Position numbers and translations under genes: made by a program
Shown here: positions 9,560-21,738 of the stretch, one piece after another
Numbering within the stretch: position 1 is the stretch's first letter
Layout of the letters: every line of letters starts with the position of its first letter
NCBI RefSeq assembly: GCF_018139145.2
Contig: NC_059477.1
Location: forward strand, 17,037,522 to 17,101,521
DNA: 64,000 bases
Direction: 5' to 3'
DNA from: Gymnogyps californianus
Lineage: Eukaryota > Chordata > Aves > Accipitriformes > Cathartidae
The notes under the pieces: generated by a model
What the model was told of the DNA's origin: nothing
Seen by the model: the letters and a program-made list of their open reading frames with translations, nothing else
Database searches by the model: none

Positions 9560-12440
9560 TTTCCTGCCCCAGCTGTGCTTGAGGCGCCTGGGCCCAGTTA
9601 GTTCAGTTTCCTGCTCCCGGGGCCCATCTCCCCTGAGCACCAGCCGGGGAGCTGCAGTCAAGCGCGGGATTGGGAGGGAAACTGCGTGGCAAGGCTTGCG
9701 TTTTCATTTCAGATTTCGAAAAAAATCCCAGTACCCCTGTGCTGTAAGCCTTCCCACGCCGTCACTGCGCTGAGGGGGTCTTCCCTGCCCTCCCCCGGTG
9801 GGGGGGGTATTTGAGTCCTGAAAGCAGTGCCCTAGTAGCAGAGGACTGTCCTCAGCCTGGCCTGCCTGTGCTGTGCAAGACTGCTCACTGCTGATAACTT
9901 CTTCCTTCTGTGGGGGATGAAATCAGAACAATGCCCCATCACTTTTTTTACAGTTTAGAGTAACTTTTTCACATTCCTGTTCAGTTCTTCAGTTGCTGAC
10001 AAAGTTACCAGCCGTTCCTCCAGACAGCATGGGAACAAAGAAAAACCTGAGCATCATGCAAGAGATCTGGTATTTAGCAGGCCTTGAAAAGGCTCCCTTG
10101 ATCTTAGTGAGGAGCTTTACTCTGTGTGTTTTTAGAAGTCAGTCACTGACTCTTGATTTAGCTCGTACTGAATTGTGTGCATACTGAAATCAAGGCTGTT
10201 ACTTCTACCTACAAACCTTGCCTCACTGAAGTGCCTTGAATACCAGGGCTCTCCTGCTGCTATAATAATCCATGTATACGGATAACCTATGTATAACGGT
10301 ATTTTGAGCCAGCAGACCAAGAACATAAGCACTTCTTCAAAATGAAAAGTTTAGGTACAAAGATTACTTATTGTATCTGGAAGACAAATCCAGTATCATT
10401 TCAACTATCAAATATTATACATATTAGAAATAACTGTGAGATTGTAGAGTACCATCCCCTAATGGAAATTCAGAACGCGGCATTGTGAACTTCTTGGAAT
10501 AAAAACCTCTTTCATTTCCATTCAGTTGGTGGAAATGTGGAAAGTTTAATACTTCTGCAAAATGCTGAGCAACTACCAGAGCAGGACAATAAGGCAATGC
10601 AGGAGTGATACATCTTGTCATCCTAAGTGCATGCAGATGCATACCTCCTGGAATGAGATCAGCACATTGCAAGATCTGACAGTTTGTCAGTCAGTGTATC
10701 TTTTTTTAAGTCCTCATCTCTAGAACCATCAAGGGGTTCCCTGGATCACACCGATGTGGGGCAGTGACTGTTTCGCGTGAAGGAGTTAAACAGCTCCTCA
10801 GCTGCTATTCATCTTCCTTCCAACTGCTGACATCAAAGGAGTAACAACAATCAACAGCAGCTGTGAATCTGCATTTGTACCAGGCAAGAAGTTTTCACCA
10901 TCATTCTGAAAGCAGCAAAACAAGCGTGATTCAAAACTGAAATGCTAAATGATGGTTTAGTTGGTGGGAAATTATAACATTGTTTCACCACCACCCTGAC
11001 CACTTAGCCAGTTTTGGGCTTTTCTCCAAGAGATCATTACAATTCCTGGGTTCATTTCTTATTCACAAAAATGGATACAAAGCTCTACCCCTTGAATGAC
11101 GGAGAAGGGAACAGTTTCCCAGACTCCTTTTCCCTTGCAAGTTTATGTCCTAAACATCTCTGTTCTTTCTGCTCTCTCTCAAGACCAATCTTAAGTCTAT
11201 CATTTTGCAAATAGGTGATGCAGGAACAATGTGACATCGGTTCACCACCTAAGGCAATTTCAGAGGAGCTATTGGGATGGTTTGTTAAGTGAGAAAGTAT
11301 ATTAGTCCACAGTTTGGCAAGCATTTTTTATAGCAGATGCGTGCACTTCGTCTGACTGTCCTCATCTCTTGCTGCTCATTCTTGAATCACACTGCTGCCT
11401 CTTACACTGATGCTGTTTTGTGTCTGAGCAGTGAACCAGATCAGAGAAGTGATCTGGGTTAAAAATAACCCAGCAAAACCCCCAAACCTAGATCAGATTT
11501 GCAGTGCACGTGTTGTGTGGCTGGCCAGTTGTATTGGTTGTATTAGTAGGGTGGTTTAAGCCGCTGCTGCAGCTTTAAGAGCTTTCTCAGGCAATAGCCT
11601 GAACTTTCTAGAAGAAGTGGTAAGAGTCTACAAAGTTAAAGCCTACACATCTACCTTAAAATGCAAGCAGAAATCCATTTGCCCAGCACTGATCTCCTGC
11701 TGGAGTTCAGGGATCTTGGTCCAAATACTCTCCTGCCTATGCCCTGAGGGGTCCAGCTTAAAAAGAGCTATATTAGAGTAAACCATATTTACTGGTGCCA
11801 TAAATGTCAACACAAAACATCATGTGAACAAGGTGCCCATACAGCTCTATATAGGATCATATATGGTCCTTCAAGATATAATATTTCAAATGCAATTATG
11901 AGGTAGTAACTACTGCTGAGATTTTCATGTGTTGGATTTTGCATTTGGAAGGGATATGAAACAAAGTAGTTGGGAAAAAAAGCCCTTGCCTTCTCCATAG
12001 CTGTTCAATTTGGGAAAAGCAATGGTTTGGGTCTTTAATCACTCTGTCAACATTGCTTACCCGTAATACATCCCACTGCTGGTGAGAAGAAAAAGAAAAC
12101 CACTGCAGGAAGAACATAGTCATTCTGAATGTCTGTCATTAGCTTTCTTCTGCATAACCTGTACTATGCCCTTTTTGATTCCCTAACTTGGAAGGCATTT
12201 GTATGAAATTAAGCCCTGTGTATGGGCTGATGTTGGGTAACTGATCACATGAGTGCTTTCACTGTGTTGTGAATACAAGGGAAAGCACACGTTCCTAAAA
12301 ATCTTCATGCATATGCCTGCTTTCAGCTGTGTCTGTCCTTGGCCTCCTTTGTGTCATGTAAGCCTACCACTGCTTATGGAGTAGTGTCTCCAAATCTGCT
12401 CTCAATCAGAAATAAAAACGGTCAGTGCTTGATTTCCCGT
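9560..12440. other. Intergenic, 5' flank of ITGA4
   Basis: GC content falls over about 300 bp beyond the CpG island, and the sequence is then ordinary AT-rich DNA. The only structure I noted is a perfect 8-bp inverted repeat with a 4-base loop at 11454-11473 (CTGGGTTA, AAAA, TAACCCAG). No gene or interspersed element is recognised. Confidence 0.6.
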
Positions 12441-12442
12441 TC

Positions 12443-13051
12443 CTAATTAGAAAGAGTTGAAAGTTTCATTTTGAAATTGTCTAAGTACTTAAATACTGGT
12501 ATTTCAAATTGAAATTTTCTAAACCTTTGTAATTCACTGAAACATGGAAAATCTAGGGGTTTGGTCAGACCAGAACTATGTCTTGATTTTCGGTAAGCTT
12601 CCCCCCCCCGCCGCCAACAATGGCAGTGGGCCAAAATGTCTATTATTCGTACGCTGTCATCTGAGAAATTATAGAAGGCAAATATACTTTTACTGCTAAG
12701 ATTCTCTTCAAGAAACTTCATCTTCCCTCCGCTGTACGATATATGTGAGCTTGCACGAAGAGGATATATTGTCCACTGACAAGTATAATTAAGCACAGAT
12801 GTCTGAGGCGCCAAAAAGCAGCTAATATTATTAAGGGTCTTAATTTTTATTGTTTTGCTTATGTTCTCTTTGGAGATCTGAATTTCATTTAGAATCAGAT
12901 AAGGAGGAAGAAGCTTTTCCTTTAATTGACAAATAATGTCTTCATGCTCATGTGATGTCTTTTTAGGAAATACTTTAAAGAAGTTTTTTCTTCCTTTGAA
13001 CAGTTGTGTTGGTGAAGTAAAGACAGGCTTTCCAAAAGAGCTTTCCAATAT
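12443..13051 (-). CDS. Unidentified 203-codon open frame, possible exon or pseudogene fragment
   Basis: The minus-strand frame is open from just after a TAA at 13054-13052 to a stop at 12445-12443. That is long for DNA this AT-rich, and it is the longest frame outside the CpG island and the minisatellite. I do not recognise the protein. It has no ATG near its start; the first Met is about halfway, in GGKMKFLEENLSS. A Lys/Phe/Ser-rich N-terminal half (KGRKNFFKVFPKK, LKEKLLPPYLILNEI) is followed by a segment with CHCWRRGGEAYRKS. The Arg-Arg-Gly-Gly part comes from a C9 homopolymer and GCC repeat at 12601-12615, which looks like slippage. No convincing splice acceptor stands at the upstream border. 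It could be an exon of an unannotated gene, a decayed retrocopy or chance. Confidence 0.22.
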   Translation of the reverse strand: MLESSFGKPVFTSPTQLFKGRKNFFKVFPKKTSHEHEDIICQLKEKLLPPYLILNEIQISKENISKTIKIKTLNNISCFLAPQTSVLNYTCQWTIYPLRASSHISYSGGKMKFLEENLSSKSIFAFYNFSDDSVRIIDILAHCHCWRRGGEAYRKSRHSSGLTKPLDFPCFSELQRFRKFQFEIPVFKYLDNFKMKLSTLSN

Positions 13052-13054
13052 TTA

Positions 13055-16000
13055 AGCTTATAATGGTGTCATGCAGACAATGACTATGGCAACCTGACTA
13101 CGAGAAGCAAACAACAGATCATTATAGTTAACAACAGCTTAACTAATGACTGCATTCTGATTTACAGATAGGTAAGACTGGAAATTAATCATTATATGTG
13201 TATGTGTGATTGATACATTGCATATCCTTTTTCTTTCTTAGAATTTTATCTAAGATTTTTGAGTTGCAAGATCAGATCCACCCATAAATAGTTAGTTTTG
13301 AGTGGAGCTGGGCAGTAACCTCTTTTCCCATCCCAAAGGAATTGCTGAGCTTTTGAAACTTCCCCATCTCAAATTCAAACAAAGAGTGTTTTCATGTGCC
13401 AGCTCTGTGTCTTCCATTGCAAAAGTCTGGATCAGCACAGTTGTAGCATTTTTCATTATTTTCCCCTTTTAAAACAATTATTTTAGGTTTGATACAGTTA
13501 TTTTGACATGAAAAGCAAATATGTATGTTCAGAGAATTTCAACATTAAAAATCTAGTTTTCTTTTTTCAAAATGAATAATTTCTTTAAATCAACCCTTTC
13601 CTGCAATTAATTTTCATTTCAACATATTAATCTCTCCACAGAAAAAATCCTGACCATCTCTTGATATTGCGAGTTTCTAGTTTTTTCATATTTCTATTCT
13701 TCCATAGGTTCCAGATGTCTTTTGAAGAGATTGGGTGCAATGGGAATGGAACAGAATCCATAAGAACTTTGCCTAGATTTATTTCTTAGCTGCAAAGCAA
13801 CTTTAAGTTAAACATTGGTCTGTTGCTTCTGCTAGGCAAGATAAACCAGAGGACAAGCTAAAAGCACAAGCTTTGGTTATTTAACCCAAGTAGACCAAAG
13901 TAGATATTAGTTTTGCTGACAAGAAGCATCAGTTCTGTACTCAGGTATGAATTTATACAGCACTTATCATCACTAGACCAAAATCACTTGGACATATGAT
14001 AGTTTCAATTTGTATCAGCCTTTGAGTATGTGCATATGTCAATACAATGAGACTGTTACTTTACACAGGACTGCCTTAATAGTTGTTCTTTTCCAAAGGT
14101 GTCTATTCAAGGATACTTGAATGACTGAATATTTTGAGAGGAGTGGGGGTGTTCTTTGCTCTCTCTCTCTCTTTTCTTTTCATTTATTTATTTATTAATA
14201 ATTCGTAACAAAAAATATGCACGGTAAATGATTGGTGAAAGTTGCACAGTTAATGGTTTAGAATCTGTGGGGCAAATGATGCTGAGGCTGAAAGCCTTGG
14301 GCTCCACAGGAAAAGTGAGCACTATGAAAACAGCCCCCAAATTATGAAGGTTTTGGTTGTGTGCGGAGCATGTTCTTTCAGCAGTGACAACGGCTGTGTT
14401 TCAGATAGGAAACAAACTCATAAGACCCCCTTATTTCTTGAAAAAAAACCCCAAACCCCAAACCAAAACAGTTGTTGCAAGAGAACTGTTGAAAGGAAAC
14501 ATCTGGAGGAAATGCCAGTCCAATTTCAATCTTGTCTTCAGGATACCATAACTTACGTTTTCCAGGATGTGATACTATGCTTCATCAGACAACATCACAA
14601 TGAGATCATATCTCTGAATATGGACTCCAGGCCACCTTTATGAAGCATGGTAATCATTATGTCTGATTCTGTTTCCTGAGAGAGTATATTAGAAATATTT
14701 CTCATCCGTTGGTCATTTCTTTGATGCTAGCATGGAATCCTAGATATGCACAAAAATGATTACTTCACAAACTCCAAATCTATGTGAAGATGGAAGCAGG
14801 CATCTCTAACCAGGAGCCAGCCTGAGATGTCAACTATCTTAGAAAAGCCTAAGACAAGCCACAGCTAAATCCAGGACAAAATTATGATAAGAAGGAATTA
14901 TGGTAGAAGGCAGTGAAAATCCAGTGATTTTGTATAGCCTTATGCAATGTGAGACTTCTGGAATTTTTCAGAGGAGGTGAAAAAAAGATTGTTCTAGCTT
15001 GTTATGTGTATTATGTATGTATATTAATATTGTTCTAGCACTCCTTCCATGGATGCTGTTAGTATGATTACAAAACCCATCCATTCCCCATAATGCATCT
15101 TCATGGATTTATTAACCTCTTTAAAAATTAGGGAAAACAAAAACTTTCTGGCAAGCTATCAGAACTCTAGTTGTTAAAATGTTGACTTAAAATGTCCTTG
15201 GTACTGGCATTACCTTCGTAAGTAGTTACTTGCTAGCTATGTATCTAGGATTTCGTAGTAATCGGGTCCAATAAAAGTCTAGACCCTCACATTTTAAATG
15301 TAAAGAATTTTTGTTGGCTTGCAGGAACAAGACCAATCTGAGTATCATTGTCATGTAGTCTGCAAGAAAGTTTTTTTTAAAGTTACAGTCTCATATTCAA
15401 GGAAAATGTAGGAGTATTGAGACTAGGCAGAAAACAATGTAGACAATATACTACTAACAGTTCATCCACTTACAGGTAAACTTAGTTGTCCTGGTTCCTA
15501 GTTTTTGCTGAAGTAGGCTGTGTCTATTTACCTGTTGGGTTTTTTTTTTCTGTATAGTGATCTACATAATAGGCACCATAAACAATGTTACAAGTTGTTG
15601 CTATAAAACTTGTAATGACATGAAACAATGAGCTGCTGTCCTAATTAGAGAAGGTTCTCTGGGTTGTCTTGTCTCTGTTTTAGAGTACTACATGTAGTAG
15701 CTTTAATATTTTCTTTTCTAGGTTTTGATTTTGACGTGTCCTAATTCTCAATTTCTTTCTGAAATGTAATCATAGCTGGATGTATTTGAAATGTATGTAG
15801 CCTTTTGTGCACTTGCAAACTCTACATACTCAACACCCAATATACATGTATGAGCTATGTATGTATGTATTTTAATCTCATATTCCCATGGGTATGTCTT
15901 CTGTTGCAAAATGGACCTGGAGCATTCATAGCATACTCTTACACTCTTTCATTAACTTATTCTAAAAACTTACACAACCTATATACATAGGGATCAGGTC

Positions 16001-16869
16001 TGAAAAAAGTTATTCTTCTTTTTCTGTGAATGCTTATCATACCTGAGCAGGTGCCCCACAGTACAGTCTGTACTGAGAAGAGAATACCCTGACTGCATTG
16101 CTCCTGCTATCAAAGAATATTGATAGTCAGCTCTGCTCTTTGTTGCTAAAATACATCACCCCCAAAACAATTGTGTGTTACAGCAACGCAATAAGCAAGA
16201 TGCTTTAACAAACAAAAGCTTTGGCAAAAGAGCCTTCTTATAAAAACAATATTATATTGTAATTCTAAGACATCAGTGATTTCCTAAGGAAGGGGTAAGA
16301 TCTACCATGTTTTTTCCTTTTAACGAGACAGTACTTCCAAAAGTCAAGGCAAAACCATATGTCTGTCTTCCACATAGTTGTGGTTTGCCTCCAACCAAGC
16401 ATGCTAATCTTTTTCTTTGTGGGGGAGAACCGTAAAGACACATGTATCAGTTATTTTATGCCAAATGCATAAACGTTTATATAGGAGCAGAGTGAACAGT
16501 GAAACTGATTATTTAATAACTCCAATAGCACAAATGATTCAGAAAATCACTCATGTCCTGGAGGACCATGCAAGCATGCGTTCAGCTGTAGCACAGCCCT
16601 GAATTTTAGTGAACTTAAAGTTCAGCTCATACATGAATATCCTGATTAGAGACTCAGTGACTGAATTTGTACCAGCTCCCAGCTTTTGTTTTGAAGCTGG
16701 TTCCCCCAGCTGTATTCGTTTTCCCCAGCTCTTGCACCAGAAGGCTCAAGGAGTAGCCAGGTCCTGCGCCTGATCCCCATGCTCTGCTCCCCCACCTCTT
16801 CCTCAGGCTGAAGAGGCTTGGCCCAATTCATAACTCCTTGCATGGAAGCCATTATCCCTTTAATGACAG
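13055..16869. other. Intergenic, no gene recognised
   Basis: This is AT-rich sequence. It contains a CT run at about 14159-14173 followed by ATTT repeats to 14196, and short ATGT runs near 15010 and 15840-15868. The stretch 16640-16860 is somewhat richer in GC and could be an older repeat flank. I see no RNA gene or coding exon. Confidence 0.55.
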
Positions 16870-18537
16870 CTTACTGAAAGGTCGTTTTGGGTGTCCATGA
16901 CAAGGTGCTGGCAGCAGGGCGGCTGCAGGGTGGCCTCTGTGGGAGGAGGCCAGGGGCTGCCCCTTGCCGGACACAGCCAGTTCCAGCCGGTTCCCGCCAG
17001 CTCCTCAACGAACTCCCTGCAGACTGGGACAATCAGCGAAGCTGGTGGCGCCTCTGAAAATATCTAACAAAGCGCAGAACGCCGCTCAGGCAGTGAGGTG
17101 TGAGGGGGAAAAGAGTGAGAAACAGCTCTGCGGACACCAGCGTTAGGGAAGGAGGAGAGGGAGGAGGCGCCCCAGGTGACAGAACAGAGACTCCCCTGCA
17201 GCCCGTGGAGAGGAAAACGCCATAACAGATATTCAGACTGCGGCTCATGGAGGACCCCACCCTGGAGCCAGTGGGTATGCCCTGAAGGAACTACAGACTG
17301 TGGAGAGCCCATGCTGGGGCGTGTTTTCCTGACAGGAACTGTGGCCCATGGAGAGCTGATGCTGGAGCTGGTTCTCCTGACAGGAACTGCAGCCCGTGGA
17401 GAGCCCATACTGTAGCATATTTTCCTGACAGGAATTCTGGCCCTGGAGAGCCCCCACTGTAGCAGATTTTTTCTGACAGCAACCGTGGCCCATGGAGATC
17501 CCACACTGGAGCATGTTTTCCTTACAGGAATTGCACCCATGCTGGAGCTGGTTCTCCTGACAGGAACTGTGGCCCGTGGAGAGCCCATGCTAGAACAGGT
17601 TCTCCTGACGGGTACTGTGGCCTTAGAGAGCCCACACTGGAGCAGGTTCTTCTGACAGGAACTGTGGCCATGGAGAGCCCATGCTGTAGCAGGTTCTCCT
17701 GAAAGAAACTGTGGCCCTGGAGAGCCCACGCTGGAGCAGATTTTTACTGACAGGAACTGTGGCCCGTGGAGAGCCCACGCTAAACAGGTTCTCCTGACAG
17801 GAACTGAGGCCACAGAGAGCCCACATTGTAGCAGAGATTTCCTGACAGGAACTTTGGCCCTGGAGAGCCCACACTGGAGCTGCTGCTTCTGACAGGAACT
17901 GTGTCCCTGGAGAGCCCACGCTGGAGCTGGTTTCTCTGACAGAAACTGTGGCCCTAGAGAACCCACACTGTAACAAGTGGTCCTGACAGGAGTTGCACCC
18001 ATGCTGTAGCAGTTTCCCCTGACAGGAACGGTGGCCCTGGAGAGGCCACACTGGAGCAGGTTCTCCTGACAAGAACTGGGGCCCATGGAGAGGAACTGCT
18101 GCCCATGGAGAGGACCTACACTGGAGCCAGGGAAAAATGTGAGAAGGAAGGAGAGGCAGAGAGGGACTGTTATGTACTCACAGTAACCCCGCATTCCCCA
18201 TCCTCCTTGCACCTCTTTGGTGTGGCTGGGGGATGTAGAGGACCTGGAATTAAGGAGTGAAGTTGAGCTGGGGAAAAAAGTTGTGGTGGTGGGGAAGGCG
18301 GTATTTTAATTTGTCTTTCTTTCTCACTCTCCCAATCTGTTTTAACTGGCATGAAATTATTTTTCCCCAAGTCAATTCTTCTTTTCCTGATGACAGTAAC
18401 TTGTAAGTGATCTCCCTGTCTTTATCTTGACCCACAAGCTTTTCATCATACTTTCTCCCCTTGTCCTGTTTGAGGAGAGGGAGTGAGAGAGCGGCTGGCT
18501 GGGTGTCTGGCAGCCTGACAAGGTCAATCCGACCACA
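16870..18537 (+). mobile_element. LTR-like avian interspersed repeat, apparently solitary
   Basis: The block differs sharply from its AT-rich surroundings. Three parts occur in the order I remember for a long repeat common in bird genomes and transcripts: a GC-rich 5' part (about 16870-17200), a tandem array of GGAACTGTGGCCC-type units (17287-18125), and an AT-rich 3' part with the landmarks TGATCTCCCTGTCTTTATC (18409-18427), a GAGAGCGGCTGGC segment (18485-18500) and a terminal CAATCCGACCACA (to 18537). I take it to be a long terminal repeat of an old endogenous retrovirus, because it ends in CA and has no coding region beside it. The family name is not asserted. The AATAAA expected of a functional poly(A) signal is not seen in the 3' part. 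No convincing target-site duplication was found, so the left border is approximate. No retroviral gene is present. Confidence 0.7.
17287..18125. repeat. Minisatellite, about 18 units of 47-48 bp (two of 36 bp)
   Basis: Units start at each GGAACT-like block: 17287, 17335, 17383, 17431, 17479, 17527, 17563, 17611, 17658, 17705, 17753, 17800, 17848, 17895, 17942, 17989, 18025 and 18072. The array ends in a shortened copy at 18092. A typical unit reads GGAACTGTGGCCC, GGAGAGCCCA, CTGGAGCAG, GTTCTCCTGACA. Units starting at 17527 and 17989 are 36 bp and share the same internal deletion and a TTGCACCCATGCTG variant. The array is embedded in the LTR-like element and explains the 382-residue minus-strand open frame there, since the 48-bp units are a whole number of codons and contain no stop in that frame. 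Confidence 0.9.
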
Positions 18538-21500
18538 AAGTTCCAGATCTTTTCCAATTCCACAATACTGCTCTCAGTGTAAAGGGACTAGGGCTGTAAA
18601 ATACAAGGTATAATCAATATTCAGAGCAATATTCAAGGAATAAGTGAATGGATTTATATCATATCATGCAAATGTTCTCTGTTCAACTCTCTTTCCTGAA
18701 ACTTGATTTGGCTTTTTTTTTTTTTACTTTTTTGGTGCAGCTTACCATGAGAGTCATGATGAAAGAAGACTTAATCAAGGTCTAGTACCTGCAGAAGAGT
18801 CAAGCTAGTTCTTCATAACTAAGCGGTAAGAAACCACACATTATTTGATTGTTCCAGACTTTAAAGTGATGTGGAATTTCTCATATCATATATAAGCAAA
18901 GGATCCAGCTCTTGGTTACACAAATATCTCCCTGAGGTTTACAGCTATTACAAGCTCAGTATTATACCTTGTGGTCTTGCCTCTGATAACCCTTCCCTAC
19001 CATGTCTTTCCCTTGAGAATCCTCCCTGGGCTGTACAGAGGGTTGAAGAGTTCAAAAAGGGCAGAGGATCTTGTCCTAAATATGTGAATTTGTATCAGTT
19101 TTAGATAAAGTGAGTGAAGAATCTACAGCATAGTATTTATTACATAATGATTAGAGATATGAAAATGCATCATAATTTTAAAAACAATTTTTTTTTTAAT
19201 TTTAGGCACAGTACAGTTATCTTTTTATGGTCTGTCATAATTTTAGAGCAAGTGAAGAGATGTACTAATAAAAAACCCACACCCGTGTTTAAGCATCATT
19301 ATAAGCCATATGTGATAGCACTTAAAATTTTTTATAAAAAAGTGATATGGGTATTAACCTACCACATAAGAAGAGAAAAAAAAAAACTGAGCCATCTTCT
19401 TTCTTGTGACATAGCTGAACCACAGTTTTCTTTTTATTCTCACAGTCAAGATTATTTCATGTACATAAACTGACCATAAATGAGCATGCAGTTTGCATCA
19501 TAGACATGCCTGTGGGATAATAAGACATAATATCTGTTTTGAGAAATGAGTGTTGCTTATCTAAAAAAATTTTTTTCTGCTTACTGGGATCACAGAAGGC
19601 AGTTCAGAGAAAAATAAAACAGAATTTAAGTGTCATCACAGATGGGTAAAAACAAGATGCTGAATATGTATTTTGTGTAGCTAAGACAAAATTGTATGTT
19701 TCTCAGAAAAACAAATTCAGATCCAGAGCTAACAAATGCTGAACGTCTTCAACAATGGGCCATGTCTCTGTAACCCTCAGCAGCCATAAAAGCTGTTTGG
19801 CATTTCACTTAATAAAGCAGAGATTTGCCCATACTATTCGTTATTTAAGGTTAGACTCAGTTTGAAATTCTGGCTCTTTTAACAGCTAATGGAGTTTTTC
19901 CATTGTTTTCAACTAGGCCACAATTTTGCCCATCTGTGTATTTGTCTGGGACTGCATGAAGACTGAAGCATAATCATTAGGTAGAATCAGATTAATGTGC
20001 TTTGCAGTGTTATTTTTTTTTAGTTTTTCTGTCTAATGAAAATTGTTCTTCTAATTAAAACCCCCATGAAAATTCTGGCATATTTACTTAAAACATGATT
20101 ACATAAATACTTGGCACAATGTATGAAAAATAGATTATCTATTTAAATGAGTTTTCCCAAGATCTTTCTATTTTGAAATGTTGCAGTGTGTTATAATGTC
20201 TTTACTATATCGTATCAGTATCATCAACCTTCTGTTTTGTAAAAAGAAGTTACATTTTTTTCTTCTTGTTAAGTAGAATGAAGTGTAATATTGTACATCT
20301 CTTTCTGAACAAACTTTGTTTCTGCTATGAATGTATAGCAATTACTATGAGGAACAAGTCACTAAACATCCCCCCCTCGTGTCCCGGTGATTCATATGTT
20401 GACAGCAAAACTTTCAAAGTCAAGAGTAAAGGTCTTTACAAACATAAAATGTATGAAAATACAGAGTTAGAAAGGCAGTCATCAGTTTTAAAAAAATAAG
20501 TTAAAGGATGAATTTGCTTGTGGTAATTTTATCTGTTCCAGATCATTTTGACCATTTTGCCACTTAGTCATTTTCAAAGTTATAGCTTATCTGAAATGTT
20601 AAATAAGGCTTACATAAGCAAACCTGACAACCATATTTTTATATATTGGAAAGCTTATAAGTTGGGTATATCTCTGCATGAATACAGTTATAGTCTTCTG
20701 AACCCAACTGGATCATGTGCAGAGATGTCTGCATTGCTTTTGCATCTTTCTTCTTGTCTAGATCCAGTCTTTTATTTACTTCTAGTTTTCAAGACCAGTA
20801 TTGTCTACTTTTTTGAAATTAAAAATCCAAAACTTAGACTTGTGTCATCTCCTTTTTCAGAAGCTTTTTGAATATTCACATTGTGTTGGCTGCTTGTTCA
20901 TCTTTCATGGTTTAGATCTTGAAAATGACATTAGATGCAGTTTATGAAGACTGTGAAATCAAATCACTCTAGTTTCATGTATTTCCAGGGGGCCTGGTGT
21001 TTTGAAATTAAGGAAGCCATGTGTGTCAGTCCAGTGTACAATTCTACTCCAGAAAAGATACTTGAGTCTAGTGTTCGTGGTCACTCAGTTTGATATACCC
21101 ATAAAATGCTAAATATTTTTAAAAGAAATCTCCGTGAGACTTTTCCATAGAAAGGGCGATCCAGTGCTTCTGAAATAATTGGGAGACTGCAGTGACTGTT
21201 GGACTTCCGTCTTATGGTAGACGAATAGAGAAGAGTAGAACAATCCCAAAAGTTAATGGTAGTAGAGGGCTGCTTTCCATAAGTGAAAAGAATTGCAGCT
21301 TTTCAAATGTCGCCATGTTTAAAGCAACAAGTTGGCTGATGGAAAGCTCAGTGCAAATGTCAGTGTTCCCTGAAGCTTGTTTTACTGGTTTGTTCTTCTA
21401 GAAACTTCTTTCTGAAATGAACTTTTAATTTTTTTCTATTAATCATTGTTTATGCCTGCTAACTGTTAAGTATAAGCAATAGGTAATTATTCACAAGGGA

Positions 21501-21671
21501 TGTTGCTTTTCCTTCATTTTCATATTCATTTATACAAATAATAAAGCAAAAACAAGTATTGGCATTAAAATTTCAGAGAAAAAAAGAAGTCATCTGGAAA
21601 CAAAAACATTTCACTTACAATCATTAATTATTTGGGGTCTGTTACTGTAATGAGTCCTTTAAGTACAGGAG

Positions 21672-21738
21672 GATAGATGTAGAATGTAGATATAGATGTA
21701 GCTGTAGATATGGATGTATACACACACACATACATACA
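21672..21738. repeat. Degenerate GATGTA hexamer repeat running into CA/CATA repeats
   Basis: Variants of AGATGTA and TAGATAT follow one another, then (CA)n and CATACATA at 21720-21738. It is a simple-sequence tract, probably length-variable. Confidence 0.75.

Larger units (their letters stand above)
8330..9560 (-). promoter_or_regulatory. ITGA4: CpG island with the probable ITGA4 promoter and 5' UTR
   Basis: The sequence changes abruptly from AT-rich to strongly GC- and CpG-rich at about 8330 and back at about 9560. The island covers the start of intron 2, exons 1 and 2, intron 1, the 5' UTR and the likely promoter to the right of 8953. I see no TATA box at a plausible distance, as is usual for CpG-island promoters. 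A GC-box (Sp1/KLF type), CCCCGCCCC, is at 9084-9092. The 5' flank contains CTGCCG/CTGCCC hexamer-like repeats (about 9045-9090) and four CTCAC units (about 9400-9417). The minus strand has an ETS-like CAGGAAAG near 9565. The transcription start cannot be placed by eye. Divergent transcription on the plus strand is possible but has no direct support here. Confidence 0.8.

Noticed and set aside
8317..9582. Long open frames on both strands in the GC-rich region (up to 347 codons minus, 270 and 253 codons plus)
   Set aside because: Stops are rare in any frame of such GC-rich DNA. The proteins are low-complexity Pro/Arg/Gly/Ala, and the true exons of ITGA4 are in other frames with clear splice sites.
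17064..18212. 382-codon minus-strand open frame
   Set aside because: It is produced by the 47-48 bp tandem array in the LTR-like element. The protein is a degenerate repeat with no domain, and its register shifts with each 47-bp unit.
16610..18546. AAAGTTCAG (about 16617) and AAAGTTCCAG (about 18537) as target-site duplications of the LTR-like element
   Set aside because: The left copy is some 250 bp away from where the element appears to start, and the bases after it do not begin with TG.
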